DNA from: an uncultured Catenibacterium sp.
GTDB lineage: Bacteria > Bacillota_I > Bacilli_A > Erysipelotrichales > Coprobacillaceae
Length of the DNA stretch: 8,998 nt
NCBI RefSeq assembly: GCF_900764565.1
Contig: NZ_CAAFOM010000133.1
Location: 1-8,998 of the forward strand
Direction of reading: 5' to 3'
Numbering within the stretch: the first letter of the stretch is position 1; every line of letters begins with the position of its first letter. Positions 1 to 5,983 of the stretch are shown here, in pieces. The notes beneath the pieces are model-generated. The model had not been told where the DNA came from. It saw nothing but the letters and a program-made list of their open reading frames with translations, and searched no databases. The position numbers and the translations under genes are program-made.

Positions 1-21
1 AGACGTGTGCTCTTCCGATCT
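1..21 (+). other. Illumina TruSeq adapter remnant (sequencing artefact)
   Basis: These 21 bases are identical to the 3' end of the standard Illumina TruSeq read-2 / multiplexing adapter, which ends in GCTCTTCCGATCT. The match runs right up to the terminal ligation T, and genomic sequence follows directly. This is a library artefact left at the contig end. It means the neighbouring gene is truncated by assembly and not by biology. Confidence 0.97.
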
Positions 22-301
22 CATGTGTAAAAGCAAGTGATCTTGATGTTTCAACACCTCTGATATCATGTTTAGTACCAGCATAAGCAGTTGCTAAACC
101 AGCTGCATTAAAGATAATACATGGTAGAAATAAGTTATTAGATATCACTTCATTTAAGAATGTTGTATCAATCCCACAATGATTAAATATAATAACAAGT
201 AAACCAACAAAACCTGTACATATAAAAGTTTGTGTACCACCTATAAGAGTACCTAAAATACCTGCAAAAAAAGCTAATATAATTGATGATAGTGAAAACA
301 T
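22..301 (-). CDS. Membrane protein of unknown function, N-terminal part only
   Basis: The frame is open from an ATG at 301 to the contig end, giving the first 93 residues; the C-terminus is missing because the contig stops in adapter sequence. The start has a good ribosome site (GAGGGAG, about 8 nt upstream). Residues 3-39 are hydrophobic and glycine-rich (FFAGILGTLIGGTQTF, then TGFVGLLVIIF), consistent with two membrane spans. A loop follows, then a third apolar stretch near 59-75 (LFLPCIIFNAAGLATAYAG) leading into a polar TKHDIRG segment. It has the look of the multi-span conserved hypothetical membrane proteins common in Firmicutes, but I cannot name a family or substrate. It is oriented away from the accessory genes to its right and separated from them by about 390 bp without an intact gene. 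Confidence 0.8.
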
Positions 302-689
302 AATACATCTCCCTCGTATAATTTTTTTAATTCAAATACATAATCAAATAATTATGATTACATGGGTATTTTGGTTTGTGAATCATTCTGATTAAATAGT
401 GTTATTGAAGTATGTCTTCCACAAAGTAGTACTGTCTTATGTGATTGATTGGTACGAGTATTTACTATATGACATAATTTCTTGATGGAATGATCATCTT
501 CACTGGACAGATGTTTCACCTACTGATTTATTGTAAGATAAGCAAGTTTCCTCCTTTTCATTGATTTAGGATATAAGTTTCCTGCGGTTTATTATATCTT
601 ATCCATATATCAAACATTTCTTTTTTCAAATTATGAACAGCATTCATCTCAGTATCTGTAGAAGAGGAAGTTTTCTATCATTTCCATAT
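302..689. other. Gene-poor spacer with decayed coding traces
   Basis: No intact, well-started gene is visible on either strand here. The plus strand shows nothing convincing. The minus strand shows two short abutting open frames, listed separately as a possible gene remnant. The piece nearest the partial membrane gene (341-360) is an AT-only inverted repeat, TAATCA-N8-TGATTA. It could be an operator or chance in AT-rich DNA. No tRNA, CRISPR or insertion-sequence ends are visible. Confidence 0.5.
358..647 (-). pseudogene. Possible remnant of one or two small genes
   Basis: Reading leftwards, a 29-codon frame starts at ATG 647 (MNAVHNLKKEMFDIW...) and stops with TGA at 558-560. That TGA overlaps the ATG at 559-561 of a second frame beginning MKRRKLAYLTINQ. 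The second frame meets an in-frame TAG at 520-522, then stays open for 53 more codons (519 to 358) with mixed, protein-like composition (for example HKTVLLCG). The ATGA overlap and the single interrupting stop look like a degraded gene pair. The frames are short, lack a convincing ribosome site at the first ATG, and match nothing I recognise. Chance open frames in AT-rich DNA remain possible. Confidence 0.25.
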
Positions 690-724
690 AAAAAAGGTTA
701 CTAGATGCATATCATCCAGTAACC
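690..724 (-). terminator. Intrinsic terminator of the AbiJ-like gene
   Basis: Read on the minus strand, GGTTACT-G-GATG pairs with CATC-A-AGTAACC. This gives an 11-bp stem with one internal mismatch and a 5-nt loop, followed immediately by a T-tract (TTTTTTATA). It lies 3 nt after the stop codon of the abi gene, so it ends that transcript before the spacer on the left. Confidence 0.9.
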
Positions 725-727
725 CTT

Positions 728-1993
728 CTATTTCAACAAATCCATTACCACTGAAACCAGTGCATAACAGCGCAAATAAAAATATTTATATTGTAAGTCA
801 TTCTCAATAACTATCTTGTTTTTCTCATGATGTCTTATACAATGGTCATTTCCAAAGCTATTTAATTCCTTAAATTCCTTATCAAACAATGCTTTATATG
901 CATCATTTCCAGCACTTAATTTTTTAATAATCTTATTTGCTGATTTTTTCTTATCTAATTCAGGAGAATAATATGTTTTCATTCTCTCGTAAGCATCCCA
1001 TATTTTCTCAACAGCCAATGAATACTTATGATCTTTATATAAATTATTAGCTGCTTCTACTAACTTATTAAGCCCCATTTCATCAACTTTAGCTGTCTCA
1101 TCTAGAATAGCAAGATCTAAAGAAATAATTCTTCTGTTTTTAAGTTCAACAGCAATACCATTCAATTTGAGAATCTCATTTATTTCAGTTTCGAATTTTT
1201 CATAGTTAATTGTATGATTACTAAAACTTTCAATAACATCAAAAATCACAAAAGGTGATGTTCCCTGTTTAAATTCATTGAATTCATTTATCTTCACAAG
1301 ATTATTATCTACATAATGTTTAGGTTGATAAAATTGAACAATATCTTGATAAACCAATTCTTTAATTGACTGAGTGTAATTGAAATTTGTTTCAGTAGTT
1401 AAATAAATGTCTTCATCATATTTATCCATAACCTTAAAAAGTTGATATCTGCTTTGATTAGGAAGTTTAATATCTAAATTATTCCCATTGGTTCTTTTTG
1501 AGTAAGGAATAAACATATCATTTCCTTTTTCATAAAACTTCCAATCAAACACTTCTCTTCCTGATAACTTATTTGAAACAAATAATTCATATCCATCTTC
1601 ACGTAATAAATCATTTATTTTATCAAGAAACATTTTCCAATCTTTCTTTTCATCTCTTACTTCAGGATGGAATACTTCACAAAGAAAATTTAATAAGAAT
1701 GTATCATCACCTTCAGATAATAGAAATCTTTCGTCATTAAAGACCCAGCATTCAGAATAATCCCCATTACGTGTATGCATTGCGATTTCATCTTCTGCAT
1801 TATCAAATCTAGAGTCTTTACTTTTTATTTCTTTTAAATCATACAATCTCTTAAGGAAGTCTAAGATTTCAAAACGACCATAATATGGATAATATATATT
1901 TTCATTGATCCATAAGCTTTCTTCTTTTATTCCATCTCTAAATAAATCAAAAATATCTCTTCTTGTAACACATGATATATTAGCCAAATTCAA
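728..1993 (-). CDS. AbiJ-type abortive infection protein (AbiJ-NTD3 + HEPN-like)
   Basis: Probable single-gene phage-defence protein. With the TTG start chosen here it has 421 residues. Residues about 8-143 resemble the AbiJ N-terminal domain 3 family as I remember it: a TRRDIFDLF opening, then LYDL...DSRF (60-63), GDDTFLLNFLCEVFHPEVR (95-113) and LREDGYEL (130-137). A middle part carries SPFVIFDVIESF (246-257) and FETEINEIL. The C-terminal 120 residues are helical and look HEPN-like, with an IRHHE segment at 386-390 where HEPN RNases usually carry R-x4-6-H. The R and H are closer here, so catalytic status is uncertain. Start choice: an upstream in-frame ATG at 2059 has no ribosome site. TTG at 1993 follows AGGTG by 5 nt, TTG at 1987 is also possible, and a perfect TATAAT (complement of 2009-2014) would put transcription start near 2002. 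It has its own terminator and no toxin/antitoxin partner in the same transcript. Target and trigger are unknown. Confidence 0.75.
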   Translation of the reverse strand: MNLANISCVTRRDIFDLFRDGIKEESLWINENIYYPYYGRFEILDFLKRLYDLKEIKSKDSRFDNAEDEIAMHTRNGDYSECWVFNDERFLLSEGDDTFLLNFLCEVFHPEVRDEKKDWKMFLDKINDLLREDGYELFVSNKLSGREVFDWKFYEKGNDMFIPYSKRTNGNNLDIKLPNQSRYQLFKVMDKYDEDIYLTTETNFNYTQSIKELVYQDIVQFYQPKHYVDNNLVKINEFNEFKQGTSPFVIFDVIESFSNHTINYEKFETEINEILKLNGIAVELKNRRIISLDLAILDETAKVDEMGLNKLVEAANNLYKDHKYSLAVEKIWDAYERMKTYYSPELDKKKSANKIIKKLSAGNDAYKALFDKEFKELNSFGNDHCIRHHEKNKIVIENDLQYKYFYLRCYALVSVVMDLLK

Positions 1994-2093
1994 TCCACCA
2001 CCTATTTCATTATAATGTTTATATTTACATTTATATATTGTAATACATGATTCATTCATATTCTAGATATACTTTTTTCTAGTTAAAATAAAA

Positions 2094-2118
2094 AGAGATA
2101 GCACATACGCTACCTCTA
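2094..2118 (-). terminator. Intrinsic terminator of the small-gene row
   Basis: On the minus strand AGAGGTAGC pairs with GCTATCTCT (9 bp, one G-U) around the loop GTATGT, and the T-rich tail TTTTTATTTT follows. It sits about 50 nt after the stop of the 48-aa gene and before the abi gene. It therefore closes transcription of the small genes and implies that the abi gene has its own promoter. Confidence 0.85.
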
Positions 2119-2167
2119 ATGGCTTAACTATGTTTACAACCCCTTTCATCCAACACACAATATATTA

Positions 2168-2314
2168 TTACCAACGTCTTCCTCTAATTATTCTCTTACC
2201 GTTGAAACTTAATAAGAATATTTCAAGTTGTACCATGAACCACCATACAACTTTAATGAACCACCAAATTAACCAAAATGGCAAAAATAGAAAATACATA
2301 AGTAATTTAAACAT
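2168..2314 (-). CDS. 48-aa membrane peptide, paralogue of the neighbouring 64-aa peptide
   Basis: A 48-codon gene starting at ATG 2314, with AGAAGGG about 7 nt upstream, and ending in TAA TAA. Residues 1-36 form one very hydrophobic, tryptophan-rich stretch (FLFLPFWLIWWFIKVVWWF), and the C-terminus is short and basic (GKRIIRGRRW). From FIK onward it aligns with the 64-aa peptide just upstream: both carry F-I-K-x-V-x-x-F-M-x-Q-L-E-x-F-L-x-x-F-N-x-K and an arginine/tryptophan-rich end. The two differ by about 4 residues missing after the WW pair and by a shorter N-terminus. The conserved protein pattern and the conserved upstream DNA argue that this is a real gene and not a chance frame. The likely topology is a single-span or hairpin membrane peptide with a cytosolic basic tail. 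Function is unknown; a small membrane toxin, a regulator of a membrane partner, or a phage-derived peptide are all possible. Confidence 0.7.
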   Translation of the reverse strand: MFKLLMYFLFLPFWLIWWFIKVVWWFMVQLEIFLLSFNGKRIIRGRRW

Positions 2315-2456
2315 TTAGATACCCTTCTTTCATCAATTTGAATAACATCTTTAGCTATCTAAATCTAGTTCAACAGCCATAAGATTAAAAGAAAACAATA
2401 CTGTCTTATTACCTACAAAACTATGTCCACAAGCCTCTCATCCACCATATAATCCA

Positions 2457-2651
2457 CTAAAACCAACCTCTTCTTCTCATAGCTTGCTTAGCGTTGAAAA
2501 CTCCTAAAAATACTTCAAGCTGAAACATGAATCCAAATACTAATTTAATAAATAATTTGAATATCCACCACAATATATAGATTGGTCCTACAATCATATA
2601 ATACGTTATTTTAAGTGTTATGAGAAAAAAATAATAAATAAATGTAATCAT
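2457..2651 (-). CDS. 64-aa membrane peptide of unknown function
   Basis: Starts at ATG 2651 with a strong site (AGAGGGG, 8 nt upstream) and stops with TAG. Residues 3-46 are almost entirely hydrophobic and aromatic, in two runs separated near K14 and G22-P23, so one or two membrane spans are expected. The rest, QLEVFLGVFNAKQAMRRRGW, is an amphipathic segment and basic tail shared with the 48-aa peptide downstream. The sequence before the start (GGGGTAATCTAAATG) is nearly the same as that before the 48-aa gene (GGGT-ATCTAAATG), as expected for a tandem duplication of a gene plus its leader. Upstream lie the 36-aa and 66-aa genes in the same direction, with no terminator visible between them. 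I do not recognise the family. Confidence 0.7.
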   Translation of the reverse strand: MITFIYYFFLITLKITYYMIVGPIYILWWIFKLFIKLVFGFMFQLEVFLGVFNAKQAMRRRGWF

Positions 2652-2782
2652 TTAGATTACCCCTCTCTTATAAACTTGAATTGCATATTTCCATAAGACA
2701 TGATCATTATATTGATGGAATCATCCTACTCTTTTCAATTTAATGATACACTATCCAATACTGTTTTAATACCAATTTAGAA

Positions 2783-2893
2783 TTATTTCTGAATCTTTGC
2801 GAGTTCAAAAACAACTAAAATTGGAAATACTAAAATCACCAACAATACCTTCAAAACCTTACCTACTAGTAAAAGCTTATCATCAGTACTCAT
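2783..2893 (-). CDS. 36-aa single-span membrane peptide
   Basis: Begins at ATG 2893 (MSTDDK...) and ends with TAA at 2783-2785. A strong AAAGGAG at 2902-2908 lies 9 nt from this ATG. An in-frame ATG two codons earlier (2899) is only about 3 nt from the ribosome site, so the inner start is preferred. The layout is an acidic N-terminal cap (STDDK), then one apolar segment (about residues 7-29, including VLLVILVFPILVVF), then a polar tail (ELAKIQK). The ribosome site touches the stop codon of the 66-aa gene, so the two are probably translated as a pair. Size and layout recall small membrane-acting peptides, but no family is recognisable and function is not assigned. Confidence 0.6.
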   Translation of the reverse strand: MSTDDKLLLVGKVLKVLLVILVFPILVVFELAKIQK

Positions 2894-2907
2894 TGTCATA
2901 CTCTCCT

Positions 2908-3108
2908 TTATTTAAATAAGTCCCAGAAACTTATAGTTGTCTTTCTATAGATTTTGTTGTAGGCAGCTTTTTTAGGATTCGTAATCCACCCTCTGCCCTT
3001 CTTACCATATCCAGGTATAAGAGCTTTCTTAATTGATCTTTTAGCTCTTCCTGTTGTTCTAGCACTAATAGATCTTTTTAGTGATGGTGTTCTTATTCCA
3101 AACTTCAT
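2908..3108 (-). CDS. 66-aa highly basic conserved hypothetical protein
   Basis: Start chosen at ATG 3108 because AGGAAGGAGG (3118-3127) ends 9 nt before it. An in-frame ATG at 3117 abuts the ribosome site and one at 3138 lies upstream of it, so neither can use it. The 66 residues include 19 Lys/Arg and a single acidic residue (D63). The pattern RTPSLKRSISARTTGRAKR (6-24), PGYGKKGRGW (32-41), NPKKAAYNKIYRKTT (44-58), then an FWDLF end, is one I recall as a recurring motif in uncharacterised Firmicutes proteins, sometimes stand-alone and sometimes joined to other domains. I know of no assigned function. The charge suggests nucleic-acid or anionic-surface binding (inference). It is the first gene of the minus-strand small-gene row. 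A weak possible promoter with TTGTCA (complement of 3175-3180) lies between it and the HAD terminator. Confidence 0.75.
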   Translation of the reverse strand: MKFGIRTPSLKRSISARTTGRAKRSIKKALIPGYGKKGRGWITNPKKAAYNKIYRKTTISFWDLFK

Positions 3109-3212
3109 ATTACTCATCCTCCTTCCTACTACCATCATATACTATTTTTAATATTCATGTATTCCGTATTCCTCTGACAACGCCTATCTAGAGGTGTTTC
3201 TAAAATATTTTG

Positions 3213-3250
3213 AAAAAATTAAAAAGACAGCATACTTTTATACACTGTCT
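3213..3250 (-). terminator. Intrinsic terminator of the HAD phosphatase gene
   Basis: On the minus strand GACAGTGTA pairs with TATGCTGTC (9 bp, two G-U pairs, plus a flanking A-T) around the loop TAAAAG. The T-rich tail TTTTTAATTTTTT follows. It begins 7 nt after the HAD stop codon and insulates the small-gene row downstream, which must therefore have a promoter of its own in 3109-3212. Confidence 0.9.
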
Positions 3251-3257
3251 CCTATAT

Positions 3258-4061
3258 CTATATTTCAAATAATTCCTCTAAAGCACATAATACTCCATCC
3301 TCATCATTAGAAGGACATACATGCTTAGCCACCTTCTTTACATCTTCTCCTGCATTATCCATTGCATAGCTTTCACCTACATATTGAAGCATCTCTATAT
3401 CATTTCCACCATCTCCAAATGCAGCACATTGTTCCGGAGTAATATGCCATCTCTCTACAAGTCTCTTTAATCCAGATGCCTTATGACAGCCAGGTACAAT
3501 CAAATCCACTGAACCATGACCACTTGTTGTTGGTTCTATTTCTCCCTTTAATCGTTCTCTAAACATATCATAATAATCATATGTTTCTTCTACTGGTACA
3601 GTAGGCGCAAACTTCAATATCTGATCATCTACTTCTTTAAAATCATCCACCCATTTTAGTCTATGATAATAGATACTTGTTAGATCAAAGAATGCCTGAT
3701 CAACTGAACCTCTCTCACAATAAGCACTCTCTTTACCACATAATACATTCTTAATATCAGGATACTCCCTACATACATCGATCACATGATCAACGACTTC
3801 CTTATCCATATTCGCATTAAAGAGTACTTCTGTTTTATCCTTTACATAAGCACCATTTTCAGCCACAAAAGATAATTCTTCATGATATCCTGGAAATAAA
3901 TCTCTTAACTGATAATACTGATTTCCACTTGCTATGACAAACTGACATCCTACCTTTTTCATATGCTCTAATATACGTTTAAAACGTTTCACATCATATG
4001 TATAATCTGAACGTACAAAAGTACCATCTACATCTACTGCAACTAATTTAATATCCTTCAT
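3258..4061 (-). CDS. Cof-type HAD-IIB family phosphatase
   Basis: A 267-residue cytosolic hydrolase of the haloacid dehalogenase superfamily, subclass IIB (Cof/YbjI/SupH-like), usual length for the family. These enzymes mostly dephosphorylate sugar phosphates and other small phosphometabolites; the substrate here cannot be read from sequence. All four HAD motifs are present: D10-V-D12-G-T (nucleophile and acid/base), S45 in IASGN, K194 in CHKASGLKR, and GDGGND at 216-221 for Mg2+ binding. The substrate-determining cap lies between about 80 and 190. The start at 4061 is supported by AGGAGG 8 nt upstream. It is a single-gene unit divergent from the trp operon, with a strong terminator just after its stop codon. 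Nothing links it functionally to tryptophan synthesis beyond position. Confidence 0.93.
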   Translation of the reverse strand: MKDIKLVAVDVDGTFVRSDYTYDVKRFKRILEHMKKVGCQFVIASGNQYYQLRDLFPGYHEELSFVAENGAYVKDKTEVLFNANMDKEVVDHVIDVCREYPDIKNVLCGKESAYCERGSVDQAFFDLTSIYYHRLKWVDDFKEVDDQILKFAPTVPVEETYDYYDMFRERLKGEIEPTTSGHGSVDLIVPGCHKASGLKRLVERWHITPEQCAAFGDGGNDIEMLQYVGESYAMDNAGEDVKKVAKHVCPSNDEDGVLCALEELFEI

Positions 4062-4179
4062 GTCTATTTCCTCCTAGCACTTATTATCTCATGTATCTAT
4101 TCTTGCGTTACATATCAATCAATTTATGAAAAATATTTATAGTTTACATAAAATATTTCTTATATTTCTAATTTTATGC

Positions 4180-4208
4180 TTGATTTTTAAATACTATTAT
4201 ATTAGTAT
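4180..4208 (+). promoter_or_regulatory. Probable sigma-A promoter of the trp operon
   Basis: TTGATT (4180-4185), a 17-bp spacer, and TAGTAT (4203-4208) give a -35/-10 pair matching 4 of 6 bases in each box. Very AT-rich DNA lies upstream. Transcription would start near 4215, just ahead of the first paired element of the T-box leader, which is where a T-box transcript should begin. Confidence 0.6.
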
Positions 4209-4214
4209 GTTAAA

Positions 4215-4494
4215 CATAGAAACCGATGAAGCGGAGATCAAACGAAAAGATGTATCTACAGAGAGCTTAGGATGGTGGAATCTAAGTGATAACAGTTTCG
4301 CAAATGGACCGCGGAGGGCATAGTCAAAGGTAGTTACTACTTAGTACTCTATGACGTAGGATTCACGTAACGAATCAGGAATATGATAGTATTCCATAAG
4401 TGTACAGTTTTTTGTGTAACTGTAAATGTAGGTGGCACCGCGGGTTAATACTCGTCCTTACAGAAATTCTCTTTTCTGTATGGGCGAGTTTTTT
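4215..4494 (+). promoter_or_regulatory. Tryptophan-specific T-box riboswitch
   Basis: Leader RNA that senses uncharged tRNA-Trp and switches between terminator and antiterminator. Stem I carries the specifier loop: GCGG (4231-4234) pairs with CCGC (4309-4312) below it and CGAAA (4243-4247) with TTTCG (4296-4300) above it. This leaves CAAATGGA on the 3' side, with the specifier TGG (Trp) at 4305-4307. Distal Stem I is seen as AGAGAG followed by CTTAG...CTAAG (4266-4286). A Stem III-like hairpin is TACAGTT/AACTGTA (4403-4424). The T-box GGTGGCACCGCGG is at 4431-4443. Its UGGC pairs with the tRNA 3' end, and the variable C fits a G discriminator, as in bacterial tRNA-Trp. High uncharged tRNA-Trp should therefore turn on the trp genes. 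Confidence 0.95.
4450..4494 (+). terminator. T-box attenuator (intrinsic terminator)
   Basis: ACTCGTCC-T-TACAGAAA (4450-4466) pairs with TTTCTGTA-T-GGGCGAGT (4473-4489) with one internal mismatch, around a short loop, followed by a run of T. The 5' arm (TCGTCCTTAC) can instead pair with sequence at and before the T-box (GTAGG, CGGGT) to form the antiterminator when uncharged tRNA-Trp binds. Confidence 0.93.
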
Positions 4495-4516
4495 GTTTAT
4501 CTAAGGAGGTTTAGTT

Positions 4517-5983
4517 ATGTATCCAGATATAGAAGTAGTAAGAAGTTATGCGAAAGAGTATAAGCGCGTTCCAGTTTCTATGGAACTTTATGCAGATAGT
4601 TATACAACGATAGAAATACTACGAATACTTAAGAATGCGAGTGGGCATTGTTATTTACTGGAGAGTGCAAGCCAGGATGAACAATGGGGACGTTATTCTT
4701 TCTTAGGCTTTCAGCCTAAAAAAGAAATAACATGCTTGAATCATGTTTTAAAGATCAAGGACTTAGAGAGTGGAACACTTGATACAAAGTATGTAGAACA
4801 TCCTAGTGGAGATTTAAGAAAACTACTTGAAGAATACAAGAGTCCTCAAATTGAGGGTCTTCCTCCTTTTACTGGAGGATTGGTAGGTTTTTTCTCTTAT
4901 GACTATATTAAGTATAGTGAACCTAAGTTATCTTTGAAGCATCCTGCGGAGTTTAATGATATGGATCTGATGTTATTTGATTCTGTTATCTGTTTTGATC
5001 ACTATAAGCAGAAGCTTATACTGATCACAGGATGCAGTACAAGTGATATTGAGCACTCTTATGAAGAAGCCAGACATACACTCCTTTCCATTAAAAACCT
5101 ATTAAAGAATGGAAAGAAGAAAAACTTTGAACCACTCTTTCTACAGAGTCGTATCACTCCAGAATTACCTAAAGAATCATTTATAGGGATTGTAGAAAAG
5201 GCAAAACATTATATTCATGAAGGAGATATCTTCCAGGTTGTATTATCTAATCCCTTACGTGCTAAGGCTAAAGGTTCATTACTTGATACATTTAGAGTAC
5301 TTCGAGCCTCTAATCCTAGTCCTTATATGTTCTATTTCTCTAGTGATGATATAGAACTCACTGGGGCGAGTCCTGAAACACTTGTAAAGTTAGATAAGAA
5401 GAAACTCTTTACCTTCCCTCTTGCAGGGACATCTCCTAGAGGACAAACAAAAGAAGAAGATAAAAGAAATGAAAAAGCACTACTGAGTGATGAAAAAGAA
5501 CGTGCTGAACATAATATGTTAGTGGATCTAGGACGTAATGATATTGGAAAAATATCTAAGATCGGCTCTGTGAGTGTAGAGAAGTATATGAATATTGAAC
5601 GTTTCTCACAGGTGATGCATATTGGTTCTACTGTCACAGGAACGATAAGAGATGATCAAGATGCAATGGATGCAATAGATTCTATCCTTCCTGCAGGAAC
5701 ACTCTCTGGTGCGCCTAAGTTTAGAGCCTGTGAAATCATAGAAGAGTTAGAAACTAGTCAAAGAGGTATTTATGGTGGAGCGATTGGTTATATCGACTTC
5801 ACAGGTAACTTAGATACATGTATTGCGATTAGACTTGTGTATAAGAAGAATGATGCGATATGTATAAGAACAGGTGCAGGTATTGTATCCGATAGTCAGG
5901 GACAGAAGGAATACCTAGAATGTCAGCATAAAGCCAAGGCTGTTGTGAAAGCCATTAAAGAAGCACAGGAGGGTCTAGAATGA
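4517..5983 (+). CDS. trpE: Anthranilate synthase component I
   Basis: Converts chorismate to anthranilate using ammonia delivered by TrpG; first committed step of tryptophan synthesis. At 488 residues it has normal length. The N-terminal regulatory part has LLES (47-50), ten residues, then S61, the motif associated with tryptophan feedback inhibition, so allosteric control is probably intact. The chorismate-binding half (about 215-480) shows GASPE (283-287), PLAGTSPRG (301-309), DLGRNDIGK (337-345), GAPKFRA (398-404) and RTGAGIV (451-457). One mild oddity is Ser at 306 where many TrpE proteins have Arg (GTRPRG). AAGGAGG sits 7 nt before the ATG, directly after the T-box terminator. The stop codon overlaps trpG by 4 nt (ATGA). 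PabB is a related alternative, but the operon, the T-box and LLES-x10-S point to TrpE. Confidence 0.97.
   Translation: MYPDIEVVRSYAKEYKRVPVSMELYADSYTTIEILRILKNASGHCYLLESASQDEQWGRYSFLGFQPKKEITCLNHVLKIKDLESGTLDTKYVEHPSGDLRKLLEEYKSPQIEGLPPFTGGLVGFFSYDYIKYSEPKLSLKHPAEFNDMDLMLFDSVICFDHYKQKLILITGCSTSDIEHSYEEARHTLLSIKNLLKNGKKKNFEPLFLQSRITPELPKESFIGIVEKAKHYIHEGDIFQVVLSNPLRAKAKGSLLDTFRVLRASNPSPYMFYFSSDDIELTGASPETLVKLDKKKLFTFPLAGTSPRGQTKEEDKRNEKALLSDEKERAEHNMLVDLGRNDIGKISKIGSVSVEKYMNIERFSQVMHIGSTVTGTIRDDQDAMDAIDSILPAGTLSGAPKFRACEIIEELETSQRGIYGGAIGYIDFTGNLDTCIAIRLVYKKNDAICIRTGAGIVSDSQGQKEYLECQHKAKAVVKAIKEAQEGLE

Noticed and set aside
430..440. TACTGTCTTAT repeated at 2399-2409 as a possible third copy of the peptide-gene leader
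   Set aside because: An exact 11-mer repeat, but no peptide gene of the family follows it and the surrounding bases do not align well. Probably coincidence in AT-rich DNA.
2130..2318. Plus-strand 62-codon open frame
   Set aside because: It is the complement of the 48-aa minus-strand gene, has no ribosome site, and its composition is that of an antisense shadow. The minus-strand frame has a good start signal and a paralogue next door.
3171..3194. CCTCT...AGAGG inverted repeat upstream of the 66-aa gene
   Set aside because: Only 5 bp per arm with a 14-nt centre. It could be an operator, but nothing separates it from chance.
302..3250. CRISPR array, tRNA gene, insertion-sequence ends or integrase in the accessory block
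   Set aside because: Looked for regular spaced repeats, cloverleaf features, terminal inverted repeats and recombinase motifs; none were visible.
4126..4323. Plus-strand 65-codon open frame before trpE
   Set aside because: It runs through the trp promoter and Stem I of the T-box, including the specifier loop. It has no ribosome site and begins upstream of the probable transcription start.
5332..5637. Minus-strand 101-codon open frame
   Set aside because: It lies wholly inside trpE on the opposite strand, is serine/leucine-rich as such shadows are, and has no start signal.
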